DNA of 64,000 nt from the NCBI GenBank assembly GCA_016200485.1, contig JACQEP010000013.1, positions 1-64,000 on the forward strand, in the 5' to 3' direction. The notes beneath the pieces were generated by a model. The model saw only the letters and a list, made by a program, of their open reading frames with translations, was not told the DNA's origin and ran no database searches. This stretch comes from Gammaproteobacteria bacterium (GTDB lineage Bacteria; Pseudomonadota; Gammaproteobacteria; Tenderiales; Tenderiaceae). Positions 21,367 through 29,751 of the stretch are shown in pieces. Position 1 is the stretch's first letter. The number at the start of each line of letters is the position of its first letter. The translations under genes and the position numbers were made by a program.

Positions 21367-21939
21367 TTAAAGCAGTGGTTGCAGCCGTTTCTGTATTGCC
21401 TCTCGCGCCCGAAAGATACGTGATCTCACCGTACCTACCGGGCAACCCATTGCTTCGGCAATTTCTTCGTAACTCAATCCTTCGAGCTCCCGAAGTGTAA
21501 TCGCCGTCTTCAGATCATCGGGCAACTCGTCAATGCTGCTCGCCACCACCCGTTCGATCTCATCCTTCAACAACATCCGCTCAGGCGTATCGTAATCCTT
21601 TAGATCACTCACCCCCTCTAATTGTTCCGCATCCTCAACATCAATATCACTGCCAGGTGGCCGCCGTCCCCGAGCAACGAGATAATTCTTGGCAGTATTG
21701 ATCGCAATCCGATACAGCCACGTATAAAAAGCACTCTCACCCCGGAAGTTCGGCAAGGATCGGTAAGCCTTAATGAAGGCATCCTGGGCAACATCAAAAA
21801 CCTCATCATTATCATGAATATAGCGCCCGATCAAGTGGATCAGCTTATTCTGATACTTCAACACCAGGAGGTCATACGCCGCCTTATCACCGCCCTGGAC
21901 GCGTTCTACTAGCGCCTGGTCGGTTACATGTTCCCCCAT
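21367..21939 (-). CDS. rpoE: RNA polymerase sigma factor RpoE (sigma-E)
   Basis: Sigma-E directs transcription of the envelope-stress regulon. The 190-residue ECF sigma factor has region 2 with DVAQDAFIKAYRSL and FYTWLYRIAINTAKN, and region 4 with LRELEGLSYEEIAEAMGCPVGTVRSRIFRARE. The length fits. A sigma-E-type promoter candidate at 21984-22011 suggests autoregulation. It is transcribed away from nadB. Confidence 0.97.
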   Translation of the reverse strand: MGEHVTDQALVERVQGGDKAAYDLLVLKYQNKLIHLIGRYIHDNDEVFDVAQDAFIKAYRSLPNFRGESAFYTWLYRIAINTAKNYLVARGRRPPGSDIDVEDAEQLEGVSDLKDYDTPERMLLKDEIERVVASSIDELPDDLKTAITLRELEGLSYEEIAEAMGCPVGTVRSRIFRAREAIQKRLQPLL

Positions 21940-21983
21940 TAGAGTATCCCGGTATTATTGTTGTGATTCATTGCTGCAATCGA

Positions 21984-22011
21984 GTAGACCAAAAACACGG
22001 CCGCCAGTTCA
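21984..22011 (-). promoter_or_regulatory. Candidate sigma-E promoter of rpoE
   Basis: The minus strand reads TGAACTG, then 16 bases, then TCTAC. This matches the sigma-E -35 core (GAACT) and the -10 TCT with the usual 16-base spacing. It gives a leader of about 35-40 bases before the rpoE ATG. Confidence 0.55.
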
Positions 22012-22032
22012 ATAATTAAAATCATTCTAGAG

Positions 22033-22044
22033 TATCATATGATA
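22033..22044. promoter_or_regulatory. 12-bp perfect palindrome in the rpoE-nadB spacer
   Basis: TATCATATGATA is its own reverse complement. It lies between the candidate rpoE promoter and the candidate nadB -10, so it could be an operator for nadB. The regulator is unknown, and short A+T-rich palindromes also arise by chance. Confidence 0.3.
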
Positions 22045-22069
22045 ACTCGTTGAAAACAAACTATATCAG

Positions 22070-22075
22070 TATAAT
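22070..22075 (+). promoter_or_regulatory. Candidate -10 box of nadB
   Basis: A perfect TATAAT lies 13 bases before the nadB ATG, so the transcript would have a leader of only a few bases. A TTGAAA lies 14 bases upstream, closer than usual for a -35. Confidence 0.35.
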
Positions 22076-22088
22076 GAAAATTGTATAA

Positions 22089-23735
22089 ATGGGCATTTCA
22101 ACTCAATATGACGTCATTATAGTCGGCGGCGGCGCGGCTGGGCTGAGCTTGGCCCTCCATCTTGCACCGCAAGCCAGGATCGCCGTTATTACCAAGGGCC
22201 CCCTCACCGAAGGCGCAACCCTCTACGCGCAAGGTGGGATTTCAGCCGTGCTCGATGCTGAAGACTCCATTGAGTCCCATATTGAAGATACCCTGCGCGC
22301 TGGCGCAGGACTTTGTGACCCTGATGTCGTCCGTTACACCGTTGAGCGCGCCCGCGAATCGATTCAATGGTTGATCGATAGCGGCGTACCCTTTACCCGC
22401 GAAACCCGTGCCGACGGTTCAACCGATTATCATTTGACCCGCGAGGGTGGCCACAGTCATCGCCGTGTCATTCATGCGGCAGATGCCACCGGCCGCGCCA
22501 TTGAGACAACGCTGGTGTCGCAGCTCCGCCAACACCCAAATATCGATATTTTGGAAGATCATCTCGTCATTGATCTGATTACCGGTGAGAAACTGGGCCT
22601 GCCACAACACCGATGCTATGGCGCCTATGTGCTCGATAAGCAATCACAACAAGTTGTTACATTAAGCAGCCGTTTCATGGTGCTGGCGACCGGCGGCGCA
22701 GGTAAAGTTTATCTCTATACCAGCAACCCCGATGTATCGACTGGCGATGGTATCGCCATGGCCTGGCGCGCGGGCTGTCGCATCGCCAACATGGAGTTCG
22801 TGCAATTCCATCCGACCTGTCTTTATCACCCCAAGGCCAAATCGTTTTTGCTGACGGAGGCCATGCGCGGTGAAGGTGGCCGTTTATTGTTACCTGATGG
22901 CTCGACGTTTATGCACAGGTTTCATCCTGATGCAGAACTGGCACCACGCGATATTGTTGCCCGCGCCATTGACCATGAGATGAAACGATTGGGGGCCGAC
23001 TATGTTTATCTCGACATCAGCCACAAGCCCGCTGACTTCATCAAGAGCCATTTCCCAACGGTATACGCCACCTGCCTCGAATTCGGTTATGACATTACGC
23101 GCGAGCCGATCCCCGTGGTCCCGGCTGCACATTACACCTGTGGCGGAGTGATGACCGATTTACACGGTCGTACCGACATTGAAGGCTTATATGCCATCGG
23201 CGAAACTGCGTTTACAGGATTGCATGGCGCCAACCGTATGGCCAGCAATTCGCTGCTCGAATGCCTGGTGTTTGCCAAGGCCGCTGCGGAGGATATTAGC
23301 CGCCTGTTGGGAGAGGCCATATCGTCACCCGTGTTACCGCAATGGGATGAAAGCCGGGTCACGGATTCCGACGAAGAAGTGGTGGTCGCCCATGACTGGG
23401 ATGAGCTGCGCCGTGTGATGTGGGACTATGTCGGCATCGTCCGCACCGATCGCCGCCTGCAGCGCGCATTACGGCGTATTCAATTACTGGCCAGCGAAGT
23501 CGATGAATATTACGCCAACTTCCGCGTCACCAATGATTTAATCGAATTACGGAATCTAGTCACCGTCGCCGAATTAATTGTGCAGTCGGCCTTGTCACGC
23601 AAGGAAAGCCGGGGCTTGCACTATACGTTGGATTACCCTGCGACGAACGACTTAGCGCCACCGGTGAACACGATATTGGTTCCACCACGACCCAATTCGA
23701 TAATCTTAAATAGCAGCCGGGTCAAGGCGTCTTAA
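22089..23735 (+). CDS. nadB: L-aspartate oxidase
   Basis: NadB oxidises L-aspartate to iminoaspartate with FAD, the first step of NAD synthesis; NadA then makes quinolinate. The 548 residues begin with the dinucleotide fold [15 protein letters not shown] (Gly13-Gly18) and carry the active-site parts [17 protein letters not shown] and [12 protein letters not shown], plus the C-terminal helical domain. No clear ribosome site precedes the ATG. The last 30 bases overlap the convergent ygfX-like gene. Confidence 0.97.
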   Translation: MGISTQYDVIIVGGGAAGLSLALHLAPQARIAVITKGPLTEGATLYAQGGISAVLDAEDSIESHIEDTLRAGAGLCDPDVVRYTVERARESIQWLIDSGVPFTRETRADGSTDYHLTREGGHSHRRVIHAADATGRAIETTLVSQLRQHPNIDILEDHLVIDLITGEKLGLPQHRCYGAYVLDKQSQQVVTLSSRFMVLATGGAGKVYLYTSNPDVSTGDGIAMAWRAGCRIANMEFVQFHPTCLYHPKAKSFLLTEAMRGEGGRLLLPDGSTFMHRFHPDAELAPRDIVARAIDHEMKRLGADYVYLDISHKPADFIKSHFPTVYATCLEFGYDITREPIPVVPAAHYTCGGVMTDLHGRTDIEGLYAIGETAFTGLHGANRMASNSLLECLVFAKAAAEDISRLLGEAISSPVLPQWDESRVTDSDEEVVVAHDWDELRRVMWDYVGIVRTDRRLQRALRRIQLLASEVDEYYANFRVTNDLIELRNLVTVAELIVQSALSRKESRGLHYTLDYPATNDLAPPVNTILVPPRPNSIILNSSRVKAS

Positions 23736-24155
23736 GCGCACGTTCAAACGGCGGAAACTGTTGCTATCGGTACCGCCGGGGGCAATGACTACCGAACAAA
23801 CACCCTTCTCACCCTCGATACGGAAGTTTAATACCAGCAACCAGCTGCTGACAAAGGTGCTATCCAACAACTCAGCACTACACCGCTGATCGTTCGCCAA
23901 TTTCAAATCCCACTCATTACTATGACAATATAACTCCACTACCGATCGCGGATGTTTGAGCAGTACATAACGGCGAAAATTAGCGGCCAAACTCCATACC
24001 AGCAATGCCGCTAAACCAAACTTTAACAAGCCAGGAATTGCCAAATACTTGAGCCAGTATATGGCACCGATATAAATCACCAGCAGCACAACGGCTGCCA
24101 GTAAAGATCCTTGCAGATTGACTCTAAGCGGCGCTACGAATTTTGGTGATGACAT
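23706..24155 (-). CDS. YgfX-like (CptA-family) membrane protein
   Basis: A 149-residue protein with two membrane segments near 15-32 and 38-58 and a soluble C-terminal domain. Size, topology and position next to sdhE match the YgfX/CptA family, proposed in E. coli to inhibit cytoskeletal proteins and to form a pair with SdhE (CptB). Its start overlaps the sdhE end by 32 bases and its end overlaps nadB by 30 bases. Sequence identity in this family is low, so I rely partly on context. Confidence 0.75.
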   Translation of the reverse strand: MSSPKFVAPLRVNLQGSLLAAVVLLVIYIGAIYWLKYLAIPGLLKFGLAALLVWSLAANFRRYVLLKHPRSVVELYCHSNEWDLKLANDQRCSAELLDSTFVSSWLLVLNFRIEGEKGVCSVVIAPGGTDSNSFRRLNVRLRRLDPAAI

Positions 24156-24390
24156 TGGCTAAGGCAGGGTCTTCTGTTTCTTGTTGTTCCAGCAGCAATT
24201 CAAGCAACTCTTGATCGGCGGTATCCAATAATCGCTCAAAATCATGTTTTTCGGTATCCGTTAACGCATCGTAGCCGTTGTGCACAAACCCCTGCAATAG
24301 CAAATCAAGTTCCAGCATGCCACGGCGACAACGCCAGTAGAGACGGGATTTTGCCCCAGCAGTTATTGAGGATGACTCTGCCATGGTCAT
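24124..24390 (-). CDS. sdhE: FAD assembly factor SdhE
   Basis: SdhE promotes covalent attachment of FAD to the succinate dehydrogenase flavoprotein. The 88-residue protein has the family motif RRGMLELDLLL (RGxxE) and a short all-helical fold ending in an acidic LLELLLEQQE stretch. It lies just downstream of the sdhCDAB genes on the same strand, which fits its role. Confidence 0.95.
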   Translation of the reverse strand: MTMAESSSITAGAKSRLYWRCRRGMLELDLLLQGFVHNGYDALTDTEKHDFERLLDTADQELLELLLEQQETEDPALANVITKIRSAA

Positions 24391-24400
24391 ATCAGAATGT

Positions 24401-24458
24401 GTAGCCTGGATGGAGTCGCAGGCGCAACCCGGGTTACGCTTCGCTCCACCCAGGCTAC
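24401..24458. repeat. Dispersed-type inverted repeat between sdhB and sdhE
   Basis: GTAGCCTGG at 24401 and CCAGGCTAC ending at 24458 form perfect 9-bp arms. The interior holds a second pairing, CAACCCGGGTTACGC-like. Elements of this form are common between operons in gammaproteobacteria. It could also fold as a transcript-end hairpin after sdhB. Confidence 0.6.
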
Positions 24459-24489
24459 CGGAGTTCGCATCAAGACGAGTTTTTTCACG

Positions 24490-25182
24490 TTAAATCATCT
24501 GCTTCAGTAGAATTTTCTTGATCTCGCCTATCGCCTTGGTGGGATTGAGCCCCTTGGGACAAACATTGGCGCAATTCATGATGCTGTGACAACGGAATAA
24601 TCGATACGGCCCTTCGAGTTCTTCCAATCGTTGCGCCGTCGCCTGATCACGGCTGTCGGCAAGAAAACGATACGATTGCAACAACGCCGCTGGACCACGG
24701 AACTTGTCCGGGTTCCACCAAAATGACGGACATGAGGTAGTACAACAGGCGCAAAGAATGCATTCATACAAGCCATCGAGCTTGTCGCGATCTTCAGGGC
24801 TCTGACGATATTCCTCTTCCGGTTCCGGATCATGAACAATCAAATACGGTTTCACTGAACGATATTGATGATAGAACAGGGTCAAATCCACCACCAGATC
24901 GCGAATCACCGGCAATCCCGGCAAAGGACGCACTTCGACCCGATTCCCCAGCTCCGCCATCGGCGTGATACAAGCCAAGCCGTTACGACCATTGATATTC
25001 ATACCGTCTGAACCGCAAACACCTTCACCACAGGAATGGCGGAAATTCAAGGTTTCATCTTGCGCTTTGATCTGCAACAGGGCTTCACGCAACATCATCC
25101 CTGGCGTAACGGCGACCTCATACTCTTGCATATAAGGTTGCTTGTCCGTTTCTGGGTTGTATCGGAAAACAGTTATCTGCAT
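24490..25182 (-). CDS. sdhB: Succinate dehydrogenase iron-sulfur subunit
   Basis: SdhB passes electrons from the flavoprotein to ubiquinone through three Fe-S centres. The 230 residues show the [2Fe-2S] set Cys51, Cys56, Asp59, Cys71 (CGEGVCGSD, the Asp as in E. coli), and the [4Fe-4S]/[3Fe-4S] ligands among Cys141, 144, 147, 151, 198, 204 and 208. I chose the ATG at 25182 (MQITVFRYNP), with GGGG upstream; the frame extends to 25227 inside sdhA. Ten bases separate it from sdhA. Confidence 0.97.
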   Translation of the reverse strand: MQITVFRYNPETDKQPYMQEYEVAVTPGMMLREALLQIKAQDETLNFRHSCGEGVCGSDGMNINGRNGLACITPMAELGNRVEVRPLPGLPVIRDLVVDLTLFYHQYRSVKPYLIVHDPEPEEEYRQSPEDRDKLDGLYECILCACCTTSCPSFWWNPDKFRGPAALLQSYRFLADSRDQATAQRLEELEGPYRLFRCHSIMNCANVCPKGLNPTKAIGEIKKILLKQMI

Positions 25183-25192
25183 GGTGATCCCC

Positions 25193-26971
25193 TTAATACA
25201 CTCGCGCCTTAGGCGGGAAAGAGTCAACCGTGAGCGGCTTCATGCGCACTGGCTTGTATTCCAAGGCCCGACCCTGTTTGAAATAGAGTGTGTGCTTGAG
25301 CCAGTTTTCATCGTCGCGTTCTGGATAATCGATGCGCGAATGCGCGCCCCGGCTTTCCTTCCGCGCATGGGCGGAGGCTACCGTCGCCAGGGCTACATCC
25401 ATTAGATTTTCCAATTCCATCGCTTCAATACGCGCGGTGTTGAAAGTTTTGCTGTGATCTTTGAGCCGGACATGTGTCATCCGCTCTTCGAGTTCGATCA
25501 CTTTTTTCACACCTTCGGCCAGCACATCATCTGTACGGAAAACACCACAATAATCTTCCATCGCCTTTTGCAATTCCTTGCGTAGCGTGTCGACGGATTC
25601 ACCCTCGCCTTTCTGATCCCAGCGGACGACTCGTGCTAACGCACGATCAATGGCATCGCCGGTCATTGGTCGGTGATAACGGCTCTCTTTCAGGAATTCG
25701 ATGATGTGATTGCCGGCGGCACGACCAAACACCACAATATCAAGCAACGAATTGCCACCCAAACGGTTCGCGCCATGCACGGAGACGCAGGCGCACTCAC
25801 CCACCGCGTACAATCCCGGCACGGGTTCCTCTGGACTATGTCCATGCGGCACCACCACCTGGCCAAATCGATTGGTTGGAATCCCGCCCATGGTGTAATG
25901 GGCCGTTGGATAAATCGGAATCGGTTCAAACGCCGGATCAATGTGCAAAAAGGTTTTCACGGTAGCGCGAATGCCGGGCAGACGTTTTTGAATCACATCC
26001 ACACCTAAATGTTCGAGCTTGAGCAGTACATGATCGGCATTGGGGCCACAGCCACGACCCTCTTTAACTTCAGTATAAATGGCGCGGCTAACTACATCGC
26101 GGCTGGCCAGATCCTTGGCATGTGGCGCATAACGCTCCATGAACCGCTCGCCATCTTTATTCAGCAAGTAACCGCCCTCACCGCGCGAACCTTCGGTAAT
26201 CAGCATCCCCTTACCGGCGATACCGGTAGGATGAAACTGGAAGAACTCCATGTCTTGCAACGGAATCCCAGCGCGTAAGGCCATGGCCATGCCGTCACCG
26301 GTATTGATCTTGGCATTGGTGTTGGTGCGATAAATCTGGCCTGCGCCGCCGGTTGCCAGCAACGTTGTCTTCGCCTCAATCACCAGCAGCTCGCTGGTTT
26401 CGATTTCCATGACCAAAGCACCCAGCACATAACCATGTTCATCCCGCAACAGGTCGATGGCGAAATATTCATCGAAGAAATGAGTCTTGGCGTGAATATT
26501 TTGCTGATACAGCGAATGCAGAATGGCATGCCCCGTGCGATCCGCCGCCGCGCAGGTGCGTGCGGCCTGATCACCACCAAAATTCTGGCTCTGTCCGCCA
26601 AAGGGCCGTTGATAGATCTTGCCATTGTCGAGGCGCGAGAAGGGTACCCCGGCATGCTCTAATTCAACCACCAGTCGTGGCGCGGCGCGACACATGTATT
26701 CGATCGCATCCTGATCACCGAGATAATCACCGCCCTTGATGGTGTCGAACATGTGCCAATGCCAGTTATCCGGCAACACATTGGCTAAAGCAGCGTTGAT
26801 GCCACCCTGTGCGGCAACGGTATGCGATCGCGTCGGGAACACCTTGGAGACGACGGCGACATGCACATCATCCTGGGCCAGCTGCAACGCGGCACGCAAA
26901 CCGCCGCCACCGGCGCCGATTACCAGCGCATCAAAATTACGTCGCGGAATATTCGCCGCTGTTACTGTCAT
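25193..26971 (-). CDS. sdhA: Succinate dehydrogenase flavoprotein subunit
   Basis: SdhA oxidises succinate to fumarate in the TCA cycle using covalent FAD. The 592 residues have the FAD fold ALVIGAGGGGLRAAL and SHTVAAQGGINAAL with His50 as the likely FAD attachment site. HPTGI and HGANRLGGNSLLD are active-site parts. The ATG at 26971 overlaps the sdhD stop by four bases (ATGA), which decides the start; the open frame runs further upstream. Confidence 0.98.
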   Translation of the reverse strand: MTVTAANIPRRNFDALVIGAGGGGLRAALQLAQDDVHVAVVSKVFPTRSHTVAAQGGINAALANVLPDNWHWHMFDTIKGGDYLGDQDAIEYMCRAAPRLVVELEHAGVPFSRLDNGKIYQRPFGGQSQNFGGDQAARTCAAADRTGHAILHSLYQQNIHAKTHFFDEYFAIDLLRDEHGYVLGALVMEIETSELLVIEAKTTLLATGGAGQIYRTNTNAKINTGDGMAMALRAGIPLQDMEFFQFHPTGIAGKGMLITEGSRGEGGYLLNKDGERFMERYAPHAKDLASRDVVSRAIYTEVKEGRGCGPNADHVLLKLEHLGVDVIQKRLPGIRATVKTFLHIDPAFEPIPIYPTAHYTMGGIPTNRFGQVVVPHGHSPEEPVPGLYAVGECACVSVHGANRLGGNSLLDIVVFGRAAGNHIIEFLKESRYHRPMTGDAIDRALARVVRWDQKGEGESVDTLRKELQKAMEDYCGVFRTDDVLAEGVKKVIELEERMTHVRLKDHSKTFNTARIEAMELENLMDVALATVASAHARKESRGAHSRIDYPERDDENWLKHTLYFKQGRALEYKPVRMKPLTVDSFPPKARVY

Positions 26972-27306
26972 ATCGCCCCCATCAACACCACACGCAACGC
27001 CCACAATCCCAATGTCAACAAACCTCCTGCCAGCAATATCAACAAGATCAGTCGTACCGCAAATGGCTTAACGTAATCAATCAATACATCGCGCATCCCA
27101 ACCCAGGCATGCGCCAGCAAGGCCAGAAAAAACAATGCTGTCGCCAGTGCCATGGGCAACTCTGACATCCAACTCTTTAACTGTAGATAATTTTGGGGAG
27201 GCGCGATGAGTAACACGGAGGTAACATAAATAAAAAATGCAGCCAAGTAGACCGCGCTGACGCGCTGCAATAACCAGGCTCGGAGTCCACTCGCCCGCCA
27301 GCTCAT
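26968..27306 (-). CDS. sdhD: Succinate dehydrogenase membrane anchor subunit
   Basis: SdhD anchors the enzyme and shares haem b and the quinone site with SdhC. The 112-residue protein has three membrane segments (about 14-34, 52-72 and 85-108). HAWVGMRDVLIDYVK matches the conserved region with the haem-side histidine and quinone-site Asp/Tyr. It overlaps both sdhC and sdhA by four bases. Confidence 0.93.
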   Translation of the reverse strand: MSWRASGLRAWLLQRVSAVYLAAFFIYVTSVLLIAPPQNYLQLKSWMSELPMALATALFFLALLAHAWVGMRDVLIDYVKPFAVRLILLILLAGGLLTLGLWALRVVLMGAI

Positions 27307-27686
27307 AACAGAATCACCATCAACACCAATCCGAGTACAGCGGCCATCGTCACGAAATAGGCGCTGGCCCGGGCTGCTGCCAGCTCGATCCCAATATCAA
27401 AATCGAGGAGGATAAAGCGGAGTCCGGCCAGGATATGATGTAGCAATGCCCATCCGATCACCAGCAATCCCAGTTTACCTGCGGGCGACGATAATGCGGT
27501 GAGCACATCGTAATAACCGGCCTCAGTAGCCAATGCCCGGTCAAGATGCCAAATCAATAATGGAATCGCCAATACCAAAATCACCCCTGCGATTCGGTGC
27601 GCAATGGACGCAACCGCAGTGATGGGTTGACGAATTTTGAGGAGATTGAGAAAAACCGGTCTTGTGTCGGGTTTATGATTTCTCAT
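27303..27686 (-). CDS. sdhC: Succinate dehydrogenase cytochrome b556 subunit
   Basis: SdhC binds haem b and forms the quinone site. The 127 residues have three membrane segments, RPVFLNLLKIRQPITAVASI at the N-terminus (quinone-site Ser and Arg lie in the following IAHRIAG) and HHILAGLRFILLD with the candidate haem ligand. First gene of sdhCDAB. On the other side, ygfZ diverges from it. Confidence 0.93.
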   Translation of the reverse strand: MRNHKPDTRPVFLNLLKIRQPITAVASIAHRIAGVILVLAIPLLIWHLDRALATEAGYYDVLTALSSPAGKLGLLVIGWALLHHILAGLRFILLDFDIGIELAAARASAYFVTMAAVLGLVLMVILL

Positions 27687-27803
27687 ATGGAGTCTAGTCT
27701 AGCGAAGACAGAATTTTTGTCCACCATTAATCTTAGTGTGTTAGAAGTCACGGGTTAATTACGTTATCATCCTTGGCTCGATAATCTTTAGCAGCGCACT
27801 CTC

Positions 27804-28838
27804 ATGAACCAGATCTGGCAACAATTTCTGACCCAACATGGCGCCCACGTCGATCATGACGCTGTGACTCACTTTGACACAGTTGCCGCAGAAATCAAAC
27901 TGGTGGCAAAAGGCAATGTCATCGCCGACCTCTCGCATATTGGCCTGATCAAGGCCGAAGGCCCAGAGGCGCAAACCTTTCTTCATAACCAGCTGACCAA
28001 TGACCTGAAAGCGCTGACCGAACACCAAAGTCAACTTAGCGCCTACTGTAACCCCAAAGGACGCATTTTGACGCTGTTTCGTGTCTTTATGCACAGCGGC
28101 TGTTATTACCTCGCCATGCCGCGAGACCTATTAGAGGCAACGCTGAAACGGTTGCGGATGTTTATCCTCCGCTCTCAGGTTACGCTCAGTGATGCCAGCG
28201 ATGAAATGGCCAGTTTTGGCGTTTCCGGCCCGATGGTTGAATTCTTGTTGCAGGCGCAGCTCGGAACCGTCCCCGCCAAAGTCGACGCCGCAATCCACAC
28301 CGGAACCGTGACCCTGCTCCGCGTTCCCGGTCCTTACCCTCGTTTTGAGATCCATGGCGCTGTGGAAAACGTGATCCCGGTCTGGCAGATGTTAGCCGCC
28401 GGCGCCCGCCCAGTAGGCGCCGCCGCCTGGCAATGGCTGGATATCCAGGCGGGTCTGCCAATGGTTTTACTTCAGACGGTGGAAGCTTTTGTCCCGCAAA
28501 TGGTGAATCTTCAAGCCGTCAATGGTCTGAACTTCCAAAAAGGATGTTACCCGGGCCAGGAAATCGTGGCCCGCATGCAGTATCTGGGCACGCTCAAGCG
28601 CCGTATGTTCAAACTGACCGCGGCTACAGAGACGCTGCCTCTACCGGGTGATTCCATTTTCGTCCATGACGGCGCAAGCGAGCGCAAAGCCGGAGAAATC
28701 GTTGCTGCCCAACCTGCACCAGCGGGCGGCATTGACGCCTTGGCGGTCATCGAAATCGAGGCCAGCAAGCTACCCTTATTTCTTCAACCGGAATCAAAAA
28801 CACCGCTTCAGCTGCAGGAACTTCCATACCCACTATAA
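27804..28838 (+). CDS. ygfZ: Folate-dependent Fe-S assembly protein YgfZ
   Basis: YgfZ/IBA57-type proteins use tetrahydrofolate and support maturation or repair of certain [4Fe-4S] proteins. The 344 residues have a GcvT-like fold and the family signature KGCYPGQE at 246-253, including the functionally important Cys248. It diverges from sdhCDAB, an Fe-S enzyme operon, as in many gammaproteobacteria. The next gene on the strand is the first HDOD gene. Confidence 0.95.
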   Translation: MNQIWQQFLTQHGAHVDHDAVTHFDTVAAEIKLVAKGNVIADLSHIGLIKAEGPEAQTFLHNQLTNDLKALTEHQSQLSAYCNPKGRILTLFRVFMHSGCYYLAMPRDLLEATLKRLRMFILRSQVTLSDASDEMASFGVSGPMVEFLLQAQLGTVPAKVDAAIHTGTVTLLRVPGPYPRFEIHGAVENVIPVWQMLAAGARPVGAAAWQWLDIQAGLPMVLLQTVEAFVPQMVNLQAVNGLNFQKGCYPGQEIVARMQYLGTLKRRMFKLTAATETLPLPGDSIFVHDGASERKAGEIVAAQPAPAGGIDALAVIEIEASKLPLFLQPESKTPLQLQELPYPL

Positions 28839-28903
28839 GGTCTTGAGATTTCCCGGCAAACGCCGATAGATATACCGGAAAAGGAAAACCATGGACGATT
28901 CCC

Positions 28904-29746
28904 TTGAAGGTAGAAGACAAATTTATCACCTCGTTGCTGGATGACATCACCCACAACCGGCTGGTACTGCCAAGCCTGCCGGAAGTTGCGATGAAGGTCC
29001 GCAAACTGGCCGATGATCCTTATTCACCGGCCGAAAAAATTGCCAAAATCATCAGTACGGATGCGGCGTTATCAGCACGCCTGCTGCAAATCTCAAACAG
29101 CGTTTTCTTCAAGGGGTTAAATCCGGTCGAGAACGTGCGCACGGCGGTGGTACGGCTCGGCGGCGTATGCGTCCGCAATGTCGTCACTTCACTAGTGATG
29201 GATCAGCTATACCATGCCAAACACTCTGCAGCAGTCAAATCCCAACTCCATAAATTATGGGTACACTCTACCCGCGTTGCGGCTATCAGCCACGTCTTTG
29301 CCAGACGTTTTACTTCACTTAACGGGGATGAGGCATTACTCGCCGGCCTGATTCATGATATCGGCACACTACCCATTCTCAGTCGCGCAGCGGATTTTCC
29401 TGAAATCTTGAAGGATCCGGACGCGCTAAACAGGGTCATTGAAAACATGCATCAGGATCTGGGAAAACTCATCCTTGAAGATTGGCACTTTCCTGAAGAG
29501 CTAATCAATGTTGCTGCGGAACACGAGGATATAAATCGCGATCCGGCACCAATTCCGGATTACACTGACATTGTTATTGTAGCCAACATGCACTCCTATC
29601 TCGGCCAGAGAAAAAGCCATAAGCACTTTGATTGGGAAAATGTTCCCGCCCTTGACAAACTTGGACTAACACCCGAACAAAGCATTTCCGCCTTGGGCGA
29701 AGCCAAGGCGGAAATTAACGAAATCCAAAAATTGTTACTTTCATGA
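28904..29746 (+). CDS. HDOD domain protein 1
   Basis: HDOD proteins are signalling proteins related to HD phosphohydrolases, linked to motility, cyclic-di-GMP and stress responses. The 280-residue frame is almost entirely one HDOD domain (PSLPEVAMKV to LIHDIG and AAEHED). It begins with TTG and has no good ribosome site. An ATG at 28891 with AAAAGGAAAACC upstream is out of frame by one base; dropping one C in TTCCC would give the natural start MDDSLKVEDKF. So the start may carry a one-base disruption or error. GCCGATAG at 28862 resembles a sigma-28 -10, without a matching -35. Confidence 0.88.
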   Translation: MKVEDKFITSLLDDITHNRLVLPSLPEVAMKVRKLADDPYSPAEKIAKIISTDAALSARLLQISNSVFFKGLNPVENVRTAVVRLGGVCVRNVVTSLVMDQLYHAKHSAAVKSQLHKLWVHSTRVAAISHVFARRFTSLNGDEALLAGLIHDIGTLPILSRAADFPEILKDPDALNRVIENMHQDLGKLILEDWHFPEELINVAAEHEDINRDPAPIPDYTDIVIVANMHSYLGQRKSHKHFDWENVPALDKLGLTPEQSISALGEAKAEINEIQKLLLS

Positions 29747-29751
29747 AGTGA

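Noticed and set aside
28862-28869. Sigma-28 promoter for the HDOD genes
   Set aside because: GCCGATAG matches the -10, but no TAAA-type -35 lies at the right spacing.
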